64,000 nt of DNA from Bosea sp. 685 (GCF_031884435.1 NZ_CP134778.1:62001-126000), one strand, 5' to 3'; counted from the first letter of the stretch, positions 8,132 to 16,635 are shown. Program-made: numbers and translations. Notes: a model not told the origin generated them from the sequence alone.

Positions 8132-8869
8132 ATGTCCGACAAGATCGCCGTCTCGCCGGAGACACTCGACAAACTTAGAAAATGCGGCCAGGGGACTCTT
8201 ACGACGCAGCTTTTCAGGCGCGGCTATCGTCAGCAGTTTCTGGTCGGGCTGACCCCCCTGAACCGCAAGGCCGGCTCCTTTGCCGGTGAGGCGTTCACCT
8301 TGCGTTTCATTCCCTCACGAGAGGACAAGGACTGGGATCTCGGCGATCTCAAGAAGCGCGGCGAGGACAACATCCAGTGGGAGGCCGTCGAGGCGATCGA
8401 GGCTGGGCAGGTCCTGGTGATCGACAGCCGCAATGACCCCCGCGCGGCTTCCGCCGGCAACATGCTGATGACCCGCATGATGCGCAAGGGTGTCGCTGCG
8501 GCGATCACCGACGGCGCCTTCCGCGACGGCACGGAAATTTCGGAGATGCCGTTCCCCGCCTATTGCCGCGCCAACACCGCCTCCACGCGTCCAGCCTATC
8601 ATCGGGCCATCGCGATGCAGGAACCCGTCGGTTGCGCAGAAGTCGCCGTCTATCCCGGCGACATCATCGTGGGCGATTCCGATGGCGTGACGGTCATTCC
8701 GCGCCAGATCGCGGCGGAGGTCGCCGACGCTGCCTATGAGCAGGAGCGGCGCGAGAAGTTCCTTTTCACCAAGATCGATGCCGGCGCGCCTCTCTTCGGA
8801 ACCTATCCGGCGGGGCCGGAGACGCTCGCGGAATATGACGCATGGCTTGCGGCGGGGAACGACCTATGA
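8132..8869 (+). CDS. RraA-family protein (HMG/CHA aldolase-like fold)
   Basis: 245 residues of the RraA / 4-hydroxy-4-methyl-2-oxoglutarate aldolase family. The family site appears as GNMLMTRMMRKGVAAAITDG followed by AFRDG, giving the Gly-rich loop and the Arg-Asp pair used by the aldolases to hold pyruvate and metal. GDIIVGDSDGVTVIP is the other family signature. Members cleave or decarboxylate oxo-acids, and several act in sugar-acid routes. An AAGGG ribosome site lies eight bases before the start. Its stop overlaps the next start (ATGA). The exact reaction is unknown. Confidence 0.85.
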   Translation: MSDKIAVSPETLDKLRKCGQGTLTTQLFRRGYRQQFLVGLTPLNRKAGSFAGEAFTLRFIPSREDKDWDLGDLKKRGEDNIQWEAVEAIEAGQVLVIDSRNDPRAASAGNMLMTRMMRKGVAAAITDGAFRDGTEISEMPFPAYCRANTASTRPAYHRAIAMQEPVGCAEVAVYPGDIIVGDSDGVTVIPRQIAAEVADAAYEQERREKFLFTKIDAGAPLFGTYPAGPETLAEYDAWLAAGNDL

Positions 8870-9339
8870 GCTCCGACACTCCGGCGGCCAAGGCCGAGGC
8901 GTTGATCCGCCACTATTTCGACATGTGCAACGCGGCTGACCGTCAGGGATTGATCGATTGCTTCACGCCCGACGGCGTCCACTATTTCCCGCCGGGGTTG
9001 CCCGGCGCGCCTTGGCGTGGCGCCTCCGCAATCGCCGACGGGTGGGTGCGCTGCGTCAGGGATCTCGGCTCGCGTTGGACGATCGAGAAGGTGCTCTGCG
9101 CCCAGGACGGGCACGAGGCCGTCATTGAATGGACGCATTGGAAGACGGCGCTGGGCGAGGCGTTGCGAGGGGACGAGTGGTACGTCTTCAACGACGACAT
9201 CACGCGCATTCGCGAAATCCGCGCCTATTATGCGAGCCCGGTCGACAAGAGCACGCCCGTCAATCGGCTGCATGAATTCGACTACGAGGGGCGCGGCTAC
9301 GCGCTGCAGCCCCCGAGCCCCGCTCCAAAGATTGCGTAG
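8866..9339 (+). CDS. SnoaL-like / NTF2-fold protein
   Basis: 157 residues of the nuclear-transport-factor-2 / SnoaL fold: LIRHYFDMCNAADRQGLIDCF, then FTPDGVHYFPPG, then WRGASAIADGWVRCVRDLG, ending in strand-rich segments. Such small cone-shaped proteins act as isomerases, cyclases or dehydratases, or bind small ligands. The ATG overlaps the stop of the RraA gene, so the two are coupled and probably act on the same intermediate. The frame is open eight codons further upstream, but the coupled ATG is preferred. Confidence 0.8.
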   Translation: MSSDTPAAKAEALIRHYFDMCNAADRQGLIDCFTPDGVHYFPPGLPGAPWRGASAIADGWVRCVRDLGSRWTIEKVLCAQDGHEAVIEWTHWKTALGEALRGDEWYVFNDDITRIREIRAYYASPVDKSTPVNRLHEFDYEGRGYALQPPSPAPKIA

Positions 9340-9351
9340 AGGTACAAGGCA

Positions 9352-9649
9352 GTGCATTTCGCCATCATCGCCCGGGACTCCAAGGCGGCGGACACGCTCG
9401 CCCGACGCTTGGCTGCACGTGACGAGCATCTTGAAGGCATCCACCGGATGAAGGCCGAAGGCACTATCGTCGACGGGGGGGGCGATGCTTTCCGAAGACG
9501 GTACAACGATGATCGGCTCCATCGTGCTTTGCGACTTTCCCGATCGCGCCGCTCTCGATGCCTATCTGGCCTCCGAGATCTATGCGCGTGAGGGAGTTTG
9601 GGACGACATGGAGATCGTCCCGTTCCGGCGCGTCGCCTGGAAGAGCTGA
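9352..9649 (+). pseudogene. YCII-related small protein, frameshifted in an eight-G run
   Basis: The GTG-started frame encodes MHFAIIARDSKAADTLARRL and on to GTIVDGG, the N-terminal half of a YCII/EthD-like small protein. At a run of eight G (9475-9482) the YCII sequence continues in another frame, with AMLSEDGTTMIGSIVLCDFP then DRAALDAYLASEIYAREGVW, ending at a TGA at 9647. Seven G would restore one ~98-residue protein. Either the run is a sequencing or assembly error, or the gene is broken or slips at the run. It fits in the series between the SnoaL-like gene and the aldehyde dehydrogenase. Family members are often small dehydratases or oxygenase helpers of unknown role. Confidence 0.8.
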
Positions 9650-9734
9650 GGCGCCGGGCCCAAGCCTCAAACCGCGCTCCGCCCGCCGATGCCGGGCAAT
9701 CTTGCGCTCGACATCGACAGACGGAAATTGCGCC

Positions 9735-11252
9735 ATGACGCTCAGATTGACTGGCCGGCACTTGATTGCCGGCGAATGGAGGGATTCGGGAGGCACCTTC
9801 CTGTCCGCTCCATCGACTGGCGAAGGGCGCGTCTTCTTCGCCGGCACGCAGGAATTGGTCGATGCAGCTGCAGAGGGGGCGGAAGACGCTTTCTGGTCTT
9901 TCGGATATTCGACCCGCGAGGAACGCGCGGCCTTTCTCGAAGCCATTGCCGAGGAGATCGACCGCCGCGGCGTGCAGATAACCGAGATCGGCGTGGAGGA
10001 AACCGGCCTGCCGGCGGCGAGGCTCAAGGGGGAGCGCGGCCGGACGATCGGGCAACTCCGGCTCTTCGCCAGCCACATCCGCGACGGAGCCTATCTCGAC
10101 CGCCGTCACGACCCGGCCCTGCCGGATCGCCAGCCTTCGGCGCGCCCCGACCTACATATGCTGCAACGGCCAATCGGGCCCGTCGCAGTCTTCGGCGCCT
10201 CCAATTTCCCGCTCGCCTTTTCGACGGCCGGCGGTGACACGGCAGCCGCATTGGCGGCGGGCTGCCCAGTCGTCGTCAAAGGCCACGGTGCCCATCCAGG
10301 GACCGGTGAGATCGTCGCCCAGGCGATCTCTGCCGCGATCACCCGGCTAGGCCTCCATCCCGGCGTCTTCTCGCTAGTTCAGGGCGGCAAGCGCGATGTC
10401 GGCGAAGTACTCGTGACGCATCCGCTGATCAAGGCCGTTGGCTTCACCGGCTCGCTCGCAGGCGGTCGCGCGCTTTTCGACCTTTGCGCCAGGCGGCCCG
10501 AGCCGATCCCGTTCTTCGGTGAGCTAGGCTCGGTCAATCCGATGTTCCTGCTACCCCACGCGGTGGAAGCCCGCGGTGCGGAAATCGGAAAAGGCTGGGC
10601 CGCCTCGCTGACCATGGGCGCGGGCCAATTCTGTACCAATCCCGGTGTCGCATTCGTCATCGAGGGCCCGGCGGCGGAAGCACTGATAGCCGCAACCGTC
10701 GAAGGGCTTCGGGGCGTTGACCGGCAAGCCATGCTGACCGATGGCATCGCGGCCGCCTACCGAGACGGTGCCCGCCGTGTCGGCGCCGCGGAGGGTGTCG
10801 AGGAGATTGTGGGCTCATCCTGCGAAACACGCCATGCCGCACCCCATCTGTTCGAGACGACTGGCGAGGTCTGGCAGCGTGATCACGCAATCCGCGAAGA
10901 GGTGTTTGGGCCCCTCGGGATCGTCGTCAAGTTGCAAGACCTCGCCGAGATGGAGAGCATCGCCCGCGGCCTGGTAGGCCAGCTGACCGCGACTCTGCAC
11001 CTGGACGACGGCGATGCGGCCGCAGCGCGCCGTCTGCTGCCGATCCTCGAACGGAAAGCTGGCCGCGTGCTCGCCAACGGCTTCCCGACGGGCGTCGAGG
11101 TGTCAGACGCGATAGTGCATGGCGGCCCCTATCCGGCCTCGACCAATTTCGGCGCGACATCGGTGGGAACGTTGTCGATCCGCCGGTTCTTGCGACCGGT
11201 CTGCTACCAGGGCCTGCCGAGCGACATCATGCCGGCGGACATTGCCGGCTAG
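9735..11252 (+). CDS. 2-oxoglutarate semialdehyde (2,5-dioxovalerate) dehydrogenase-like
   Basis: 505 residues of the aldehyde dehydrogenase superfamily, close to the KGSADH group that ends sugar-acid and hydroxyproline routes. Motifs are PIGPVAVFGASNFPLAFS (cofactor site), VGFTGSLAGGRALFDLCARR, the catalytic Glu in FFGELGSVNP and the catalytic Cys in GAGQFCTNPG. The C-terminus FPTGVEVSDAIVHGGPYPAS is characteristic of this group. It would oxidise 2-oxoglutarate semialdehyde to 2-oxoglutarate with NAD(P). The frame is open 59 codons upstream, but the family N-terminus (LTGRHLIAGEW) begins at the ATG at 9735. It supports a non-phosphorylating acid-sugar route for this locus. Confidence 0.9.
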   Translation: MTLRLTGRHLIAGEWRDSGGTFLSAPSTGEGRVFFAGTQELVDAAAEGAEDAFWSFGYSTREERAAFLEAIAEEIDRRGVQITEIGVEETGLPAARLKGERGRTIGQLRLFASHIRDGAYLDRRHDPALPDRQPSARPDLHMLQRPIGPVAVFGASNFPLAFSTAGGDTAAALAAGCPVVVKGHGAHPGTGEIVAQAISAAITRLGLHPGVFSLVQGGKRDVGEVLVTHPLIKAVGFTGSLAGGRALFDLCARRPEPIPFFGELGSVNPMFLLPHAVEARGAEIGKGWAASLTMGAGQFCTNPGVAFVIEGPAAEALIAATVEGLRGVDRQAMLTDGIAAAYRDGARRVGAAEGVEEIVGSSCETRHAAPHLFETTGEVWQRDHAIREEVFGPLGIVVKLQDLAEMESIARGLVGQLTATLHLDDGDAAAARRLLPILERKAGRVLANGFPTGVEVSDAIVHGGPYPASTNFGATSVGTLSIRRFLRPVCYQGLPSDIMPADIAG

Positions 11253-11366
11253 CATCGACGAGTGCCTGACGAGGATAGCCGCCGCTCGCCCACGGCGCTT
11301 GACCGCGAAACCACATGGTGGAACTGAAGGGCAGGTTGCCGGTGCACGATCGCCATTCCGGCTCAC

Positions 11367-13058
11367 ATGATGGATCGTTCCATGTCAGATCCCTCAAGCG
11401 GCATCAGGGAATGGGATCCCGACAGCGCCGGCACCCGTCAGAGCGTTCCGGGAACCCAGCTCATCGGCAAGGCCTTTCGTCTCATCGACCTGATCGGTGA
11501 GGCGCCCGGCTTGGTCAGCACCGCGGAGTTGAGCGCCGCCACCGGCTGGCCGAAAGCGACGCTCTACCGCATCCTCGCAGCCCTGATTGCACAGGGCTTC
11601 ATCCGTTTCGACCCCGTCGCGCAGGGATACACGCTCGGCTATCGATTTCTCGAACTTGCACAGAACGTCTGGACGGCACCCGATCTCGCCGCCATCGCGA
11701 GCACCGAGTTGCAACGCCTGCGCGACATGACCGGGGAGACCGCCTATCTCGCCGTGCTCCATGAGGGCGCCGTGCTTTCCCTCGGCAAGTTCGAGAGTCC
11801 GCACGACGTGCGTTCGGCTGCCAGGCTCGGTATGCGCAAGCCCTTGCACTGTACGAGCCAGGGAAAGGCGATCCTCGCCTTCTTGCCGGAGGAGGAGGTC
11901 GATCGTTTGCTGGCCCGGGCCCCGCTAGAGCGCTTCACTCCACAGACCATCACCGATCCCGACCACTTGAGGGTGCAACTGCGGATCGTGCGCTCCCGGG
12001 GCTATGCGATCGAGGATCAGGAGATCCTGATTGGGAACCGCTGCGTCGGCGCCCCCGTCCTCGATGCAGCTGGCCGGCCCGTCGCGGCCATCAGCGTCGC
12101 GGGCCCGATCTACAGGCTGACAAAGGAGCGCGTCGAGCAACTAGGGCCCGAAATCGCCCTGGCGGCGCGCAACATTGGCCTCGCCCTGCGCAGCATGCCG
12201 ATGAAGCCTGCCTTGCCCAGGACCGCTTCACATGCCCATCCGGCGGAGGCCCAACCCGCCTTCTATGGCGCCCATCCGGTCTGGGACGCATCACATGCGC
12301 GCCTTCTCTGGGCAGATCGTCTCGCGCCCTGCCTGTACATGACGGGCGAGCCGAGAACGGCTCCTTTCCGGCTGGAACCCTTCGAGCCGATCGACGGCGT
12401 CGCGCTCGCCCCCGGCGGAGAGGCGCTGCTGGTGATGGGCGCACGACTCGTGAAGCTCGGCGAGGGCGGGCATGTCAGCGAGATCGCGGCGCCGGAGCTT
12501 GTCGGAACACAGGCCCTCGCGACGGATCCCCAGGGCGGGATATGGGCGGCTGTCCAGCACGGCGATGATACGCGCATCGCCCGGCTGAACGAAGACGGCT
12601 CGCTGCAGACGGGCTGGACGCTGCGCGGCAACGTCGGCGCGCTCGCCTGGAGCCGCGACGGGCAGCGGCTCTTCGCAGCCGATGCCCAACGCGGCACCAT
12701 CCACCGCATCGAGAGGAATGCGCCGTCGCCTCGTCTCGTCACCCGGATCCTGCGCGTGTCCGGCGAACCGCGCAGCCTCGCGGTCGATGCCGAGGACAGG
12801 CTTTGGGTCGGACTCTTCGACGGCTGGAGCGTCGCGAAATTGACCGAGGAAGGAGATGTCGAAAGCCTGCTGCCGCTGCCCGTGCCGCGGCCGACAGGGC
12901 TCGCCTTCGAGGCGCGGACGGGCGGCGCGATGTATGTCACCACGGCGCGGATTGGCCTTGCCCGCGACGTTCTCGAAAATGCGCCTTTGTCCGGCCGGCT
13001 TCTGATCGCGCATCCAGGCAAGGCGGGTGCGATCGCCTTCAGCGAAGGCGTCGCCTGA
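11367..13058 (+). CDS. IclR-family regulator fused to a degenerate SMP-30/gluconolactonase propeller
   Basis: 563 residues from the first ATG (another ATG five codons on is equally possible; the ribosome site is weak). Residues ~30-95 are an IclR winged helix (LVSTAELSAATGWPKATLYR). Residues ~96-275 are the IclR effector domain (LGMRKPLHCTSQGKAILAFL, GAPVLDAAGRPVAAISV). Residues ~298-555 are an SMP-30 six-bladed propeller (HPVWDASHARLLWAD, LAVDAEDRLWVG, MYVTTARIGLARD). Aligned by eye to human SMP-30, the metal and substrate residues Glu18, Arg101, Asn103, Asn154 and Asp204 fall on Ala302, Gly380, Gln382, Gly424 and Arg469. The propeller is therefore probably a ligand sensor, not a lactonase. 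Its neighbours suggest it senses a sugar acid or lactone. Confidence 0.9.
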   Translation: MMDRSMSDPSSGIREWDPDSAGTRQSVPGTQLIGKAFRLIDLIGEAPGLVSTAELSAATGWPKATLYRILAALIAQGFIRFDPVAQGYTLGYRFLELAQNVWTAPDLAAIASTELQRLRDMTGETAYLAVLHEGAVLSLGKFESPHDVRSAARLGMRKPLHCTSQGKAILAFLPEEEVDRLLARAPLERFTPQTITDPDHLRVQLRIVRSRGYAIEDQEILIGNRCVGAPVLDAAGRPVAAISVAGPIYRLTKERVEQLGPEIALAARNIGLALRSMPMKPALPRTASHAHPAEAQPAFYGAHPVWDASHARLLWADRLAPCLYMTGEPRTAPFRLEPFEPIDGVALAPGGEALLVMGARLVKLGEGGHVSEIAAPELVGTQALATDPQGGIWAAVQHGDDTRIARLNEDGSLQTGWTLRGNVGALAWSRDGQRLFAADAQRGTIHRIERNAPSPRLVTRILRVSGEPRSLAVDAEDRLWVGLFDGWSVAKLTEEGDVESLLPLPVPRPTGLAFEARTGGAMYVTTARIGLARDVLENAPLSGRLLIAHPGKAGAIAFSEGVA

Positions 13059-13070
13059 GGCCGCCGCCTC

Positions 13071-13868
13071 TCATGCCTTGCCCGACAAGATCGACGGCGG
13101 CAGGTCCACGCCGTGGAATTTTCTGTAGATCTCGTTGAGCTTGCGGTTGGCGAGGTTCTGCCTGACCCAGCCATTGATATAGTCCGTCAGTTCCACGTCG
13201 TTCTTGCGCAAGCCGATGCCGACATCGAACTCGGCGATGGTAAATTTCTGCTCGATCTCGCGCTTTGGATTTTGCTCCGCCACGCGGCTGATGACCGCCG
13301 GTTCCTGCACGACGATGTCGACCTGACCGCTGGCGAAGGCCGTCATATTGGTGGCTTCGTCATCGAAACGGACGATCTCCATCGCCTTGATCTCGAGCTT
13401 CGAAAGCGCCATGTCGCCGGTCGTGCCACGCGTGACGCCGACCCTCTTGCCGGAGAGGTCCTTCGGCTGCCGCAGGTCAAGGCTGCGGGGCGCCGCCACA
13501 TACTGGACGGCGCTAGCATAAGGCAGCGAAAACTCGACGACTTTGCGCCTTTCCGCCGTGATCGAAAAGGTCGAGATCACCACATCAGCTTTGCTCGTGA
13601 CCAGGATGGGCACGCGATTGGGGCCCGTGACTTCGACGATTTCAAGCTCGACGCCGAGGTCCTTCGCCAGCAGCACGGCCGTTTCGTAATCCGAGCCCGT
13701 CGGCTTCAGCGACGTGTCCTTGTAGCCCCAAGGCGGCCTACCGTATTCAAGGGCCACCCTGATCTTGCCGGACTTCCTGATCGAGGCAGGCACATCCTGC
13801 GCGCGGGCAGACATTGTGGGCAGGATGGGGATGGCGAGCCCGGCCAACAGAAATGTGCGACGATTCAT
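13071..13868 (-). CDS. orphan polar-solute ABC binding protein (SBP family 3)
   Basis: 265 residues. A signal region (RRTFLLAGLAIPILPTMSARAQ) with a twin-Arg start resembling Tat signals precedes a family-3 binding domain: GKIRVALEYGRPPWGYKD, GPNRVPILVTSKADVVISTF, TAERRKVVEFSLPYAS. It is a paralogue of the binding protein at 4120. No permease or ATPase gene adjoins it, so it may feed the transporter at 4950-7011. It converges tail to tail with the IclR fusion gene, 12 bases apart. A 15-base palindrome lies about 135 bases upstream of its start. Confidence 0.88.
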   Translation of the reverse strand: MNRRTFLLAGLAIPILPTMSARAQDVPASIRKSGKIRVALEYGRPPWGYKDTSLKPTGSDYETAVLLAKDLGVELEIVEVTGPNRVPILVTSKADVVISTFSITAERRKVVEFSLPYASAVQYVAAPRSLDLRQPKDLSGKRVGVTRGTTGDMALSKLEIKAMEIVRFDDEATNMTAFASGQVDIVVQEPAVISRVAEQNPKREIEQKFTIAEFDVGIGLRKNDVELTDYINGWVRQNLANRKLNEIYRKFHGVDLPPSILSGKA

Positions 13869-14002
13869 TGATCATTCCCTCCATCAACCCCTTCCCGACG
13901 GAAGCGGCGGCCAGCTTTTTTGAGATCTGGCCTTGATCAGATGGAAGCTAACCCGGGCGATGCTCGGACAATAGCGCGATTGGGTTCGCCGCCGCCCGGG
14001 AC

Positions 14003-14017
14003 TCTCACGTTGTGAGA
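14003..14017. promoter_or_regulatory. candidate IclR operator, copy B (TCTCACGTTGTGAGA)
   Basis: A perfect inverted repeat TCTCAC-GTT-GTGAGA upstream of the orphan binding-protein gene at 13868. It matches the site at 7971 at 12 of 15 positions. The two sites bracket the locus that contains the IclR-propeller gene, which is the natural candidate binder. Confidence 0.5.
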
Positions 14018-14046
14018 CATGACGGAATCGTTTCGTCGTCGGCGCA

Positions 14047-14790
14047 TCAGCCCTCATGCCGAAAGGCTTCCTCCCGCTTCTTGAGCGCCGTCGGGGCAAT
14101 GACGGTCAACAGCAGCACCAAGGCAAGCCTAGCCAAGCATGGTGGAGGTTATCGGGCGGGGCACGAAGATCGCCGGGCCTCCTTGGAGATGGGCAGCGCT
14201 CGCCGCAGATCCTTCTCCACCCCGGACCGATGATGAAGCCCCGCAGCTTCGGTGGGACTAGCAGTCAAGCTCCGGGAAGACATGGCCGAGCAGGCCCAAC
14301 CGCGCCATCAGATGGAGTCGAAGGTCGCGTTGCTCAAGCTGAACACGCCGATTGCGAAGAACACAATGATGGCCGGAAAATGCAGGGATAGGCACCAGGA
14401 TCATGCGCGCCCAAACCCCGATCAGAGGCAGGTTCAGCACGAGCAGCATGAGATTGCCGAGCCACATGGACACGATGATGCCCCAGAAGAGTTTGGGCTG
14501 CGGTCATCACCGAGGCACCCGTCCTCAAGTTTCGGCAGGCCGAAGGTGTAACGCGCGGTGCTGGAGTTGATGTCGGCCCACACGATGCCGACCAACAAGC
14601 CGTGCACGATCGTCGCGACCGCGCGTGGCAGCGAGCCGGCGGCGAGCACTATCGATCCGACGAGGCCGAGTGCCATGAGAGAGCATATATGACCGCCCCG
14701 AACTTCAGCGCCACATCAGCCAATGGCGTCGCAAAGGCGCCGCCAAGGATCGTCGAGACCGTGCTGGCTACCATTTGCGCGATCGACACA
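14047..14790 (-). pseudogene. remnant of tctA (tripartite tricarboxylate transporter large subunit)
   Basis: On the minus strand, pieces of TctA occur in order in shifting frames. GGAFATPLADVALKFGA is followed by MALGLVGSIVLAAGSLPRAV, ARYTFGLPKLEDG, SMWLGNLMLLVLNLPLIGVW, LHLMARLGLLGHVF, GFIIGP, and finally LKKREEAF before a TGA at 14047. All are in the right order for the C-terminal half of the ~500-residue permease. The N-terminal part is missing and at least three frame changes interrupt the rest, so this is decayed rather than missequenced. No tctB or tctC lies next to it. It may mark loss of a transporter replaced by the neighbouring systems. Confidence 0.75.
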
Positions 14791-14792
14791 TA

Positions 14793-14857
14793 TTTGGGCA
14801 ACAAATGTCATTTTTGGCAACTTGATGTTTATTGACGACTTGATGCCTTTGGGCAAC
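14793..14857 (+). repeat. three TTTGG(G)CAAC repeats upstream of the gltI-like gene
   Basis: TTTGGGCAAC occurs at 14793 and 14848, with TTTGGCAAC at 14813. CTTGATG is also repeated at 14821 and 14839. The cluster ends about 40 bases before the binding-protein start, where a promoter is expected (TTGACG at 14832 could be a -35 box). Direct-repeat operators of this kind fit a regulator of the gltIJKL-like operon. No binder is evident nearby. Confidence 0.45.
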
Positions 14858-14895
14858 TCTGACCCCAATGCATAAAAAGGGGAAAGGGATTGCCC

Positions 14896-15900
14896 ATGAA
14901 ACAGCTTCCAATCTGCGTGGCGTTCGCCTCGATGGTCGTCACCGGCTCAGCCATCGCAGTCGCACGCCCACTCAGGAATTTGAGCATCCGTCATCTTCGA
15001 TTTCTCATCGCGGGGGTCCTTGCCGTCCCAGCCTTGGCTCAGGCCCAGGCGGAGGATCTGACCGGGACCTTTCAGAAGATCAAGGAAACGGGAATCATCG
15101 CTTTAGGGATCCGGGACACCGCGGTCCCGTTCAGTTACATCGACGACAAGCAACAGGTTGTCGGCTACACGATCGACATCTGCATGAAAGTCGTGGACGC
15201 CATCAAAGCTGAGCTGAAGATGCCGGACCTGAAGGTCCAAACGAACGTGGTTACTGCGTCCAACCGGATTCCGCTGATGGCGAATGGGACAGTCGACCTG
15301 GAATGCAGCAACACCACGAACAATCCCGACCGACAGAAGCAGGTGACCTTCAGCAATAGCCACTTTCTGACGGCCAGTAAGTTCGTGTCACGCAAGGCTG
15401 ACCACATCGCGAGCATCGAAGGGTTGAAGGGTAAGGCAGTGACGTCGGTGTCTGGCAGCTCCAACATGGTGCAGCTCAACCAAGTCAATGCGTCTCGGAA
15501 GCTCGGCATCACGGTGCTGCCAGCCAAGGACGGCGTTGAGGCGTTTCTGATGGTGGAGACCGGCCGCGCCGCTGCCTACGTGATGGACGACGTGTTGCTT
15601 GCTGCCGTGATCGCCGGGTCGAAGGATCCGTCGTTGTACGAGATCGTCGATGATCCGTTTTCCAAGCCCGAGCCTTACGGCATCATGCTGCGCCGTAACG
15701 ACCCGGCCTTCAAAGCGGTCGTCGATCGCGCCACGGCCACGCTCTACAAAAGCCCGGAGATGAAGGCGATCTATGACAAGTGGTTCCTGTCGCCGATCCC
15801 GCCGAAGGGTATCAACTTCAACGTTCCGATCCCGCCGGTACTGAAGCATCAGTTTGAAAGCCCGACCGATAGCCCCGATCCGGCCTCGTACCCGGGCTAG
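14896..15900 (+). CDS. gltI: glutamate/aspartate-type ABC transporter binding protein (GltI-like)
   Basis: 334 residues of the SBP family 3, Glu/Asp group. GTFQKIKETGIIALGIRDTA is followed by PFSYIDDKQQVVGYTIDIC, SNRIPLMANGTVDLECSNTT (the GltI signature) and PYGIMLRRNDPAFK. The N-terminus is odd. About 28 residues precede a second, normal signal peptide (RHLRFLIAGVLAVPALAQAQ), so translation may really begin at an in-frame TTG at 14980 preceded by AGGAA. It is the first gene of a tight four-gene operon with two permeases and an ATPase (gap of six bases to the next gene). It binds acidic amino acids in related systems; the ligand here is not proven. Confidence 0.87.
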   Translation: MKQLPICVAFASMVVTGSAIAVARPLRNLSIRHLRFLIAGVLAVPALAQAQAEDLTGTFQKIKETGIIALGIRDTAVPFSYIDDKQQVVGYTIDICMKVVDAIKAELKMPDLKVQTNVVTASNRIPLMANGTVDLECSNTTNNPDRQKQVTFSNSHFLTASKFVSRKADHIASIEGLKGKAVTSVSGSSNMVQLNQVNASRKLGITVLPAKDGVEAFLMVETGRAAAYVMDDVLLAAVIAGSKDPSLYEIVDDPFSKPEPYGIMLRRNDPAFKAVVDRATATLYKSPEMKAIYDKWFLSPIPPKGINFNVPIPPVLKHQFESPTDSPDPASYPG

Positions 15901-15906
15901 ATCCCA

Positions 15907-16635
15907 GTGCAGTACAATTGGAACTGGAACGTCTTCTGGTTACAGTCTCCAGAAGGAACCGGCACGTACCTCGGCATGCTGTTGCAAGGCTTGCTGACCA
16001 CCCTGTCAACAGCGGCGCTCGCTGGAACGCTGGCGCTGCTGCTCGGTTCGGCGGTGGGTATCCTGCGCTCCCTGCCCGGCCCGACCGGGCGCGTGCTGTC
16101 AAGCTGCTGGATCGAGCTGTTCCGCAACATCCCGCTGCTGGTGCAGCTTTTTCTGCTGTACTTCGTGTTGCCGGAAGTAGTGCCCGCGGCGTGGGGCGCC
16201 TGGTTGAAGCAGTCGCCGAACGCCGCCTTTCACACCGCCGTCGTGGGCATCGGGCTTTACATGTCGGCACGTGTGGCGGTGCAGGTGAGCGCGGGGATCG
16301 CGGCGCTGCCGGCGGGGCAAAAGGCGGCCGGGATAGCTTTGGGGCTTACGTTGCCGCAAACCTATCGCTACGTGCTGTTGCCGGTCGCTTTCCGCATCAT
16401 CCTGCCGACGCTGACCAGCGACATGCTCAGCACCATCAAGAGCACATCTGTGGCACTGACCATCGGCTTGGCGGAGCTGACGGCCCGGGCGCAGGCGATG
16501 CAGGAGTTTTCCTTTCAGGTCTTCGAGGCCTACACGGCGGCCACCGTCGCCTATCTCCTTGTGAACCTTGTCGCAACGCTTTCCGCACGCTGGCTGGAAC
16601 GTCGGACGCGGATCCCCGGATTTAGCCGAACATGA
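15907..16635 (+). CDS. gltJ: glutamate/aspartate-type ABC transporter permease (GltJ-like)
   Basis: 242 residues starting at a GTG six bases after the gltI stop. The family N-terminus YNWNWNVFW is immediately recognisable. Several membrane helices follow, with [20 protein letters not shown] and an EAA-like coupling loop, [20 protein letters not shown]. It pairs with the next permease as a heterodimer. Its last four bases overlap the start of gltK (ATGA), showing translational coupling. No ribosome site of its own is obvious, in keeping with coupling to gltI. Confidence 0.9.
   Translation: MQYNWNWNVFWLQSPEGTGTYLGMLLQGLLTTLSTAALAGTLALLLGSAVGILRSLPGPTGRVLSSCWIELFRNIPLLVQLFLLYFVLPEVVPAAWGAWLKQSPNAAFHTAVVGIGLYMSARVAVQVSAGIAALPAGQKAAGIALGLTLPQTYRYVLLPVAFRIILPTLTSDMLSTIKSTSVALTIGLAELTARAQAMQEFSFQVFEAYTAATVAYLLVNLVATLSARWLERRTRIPGFSRT

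Noticed and set aside
8951..8960. GATCGATTG inside the SnoaL-like gene as another AATCGATT site
   Set aside because: It differs in the first base of the core, lies within a coding region and belongs to an unrelated locus.
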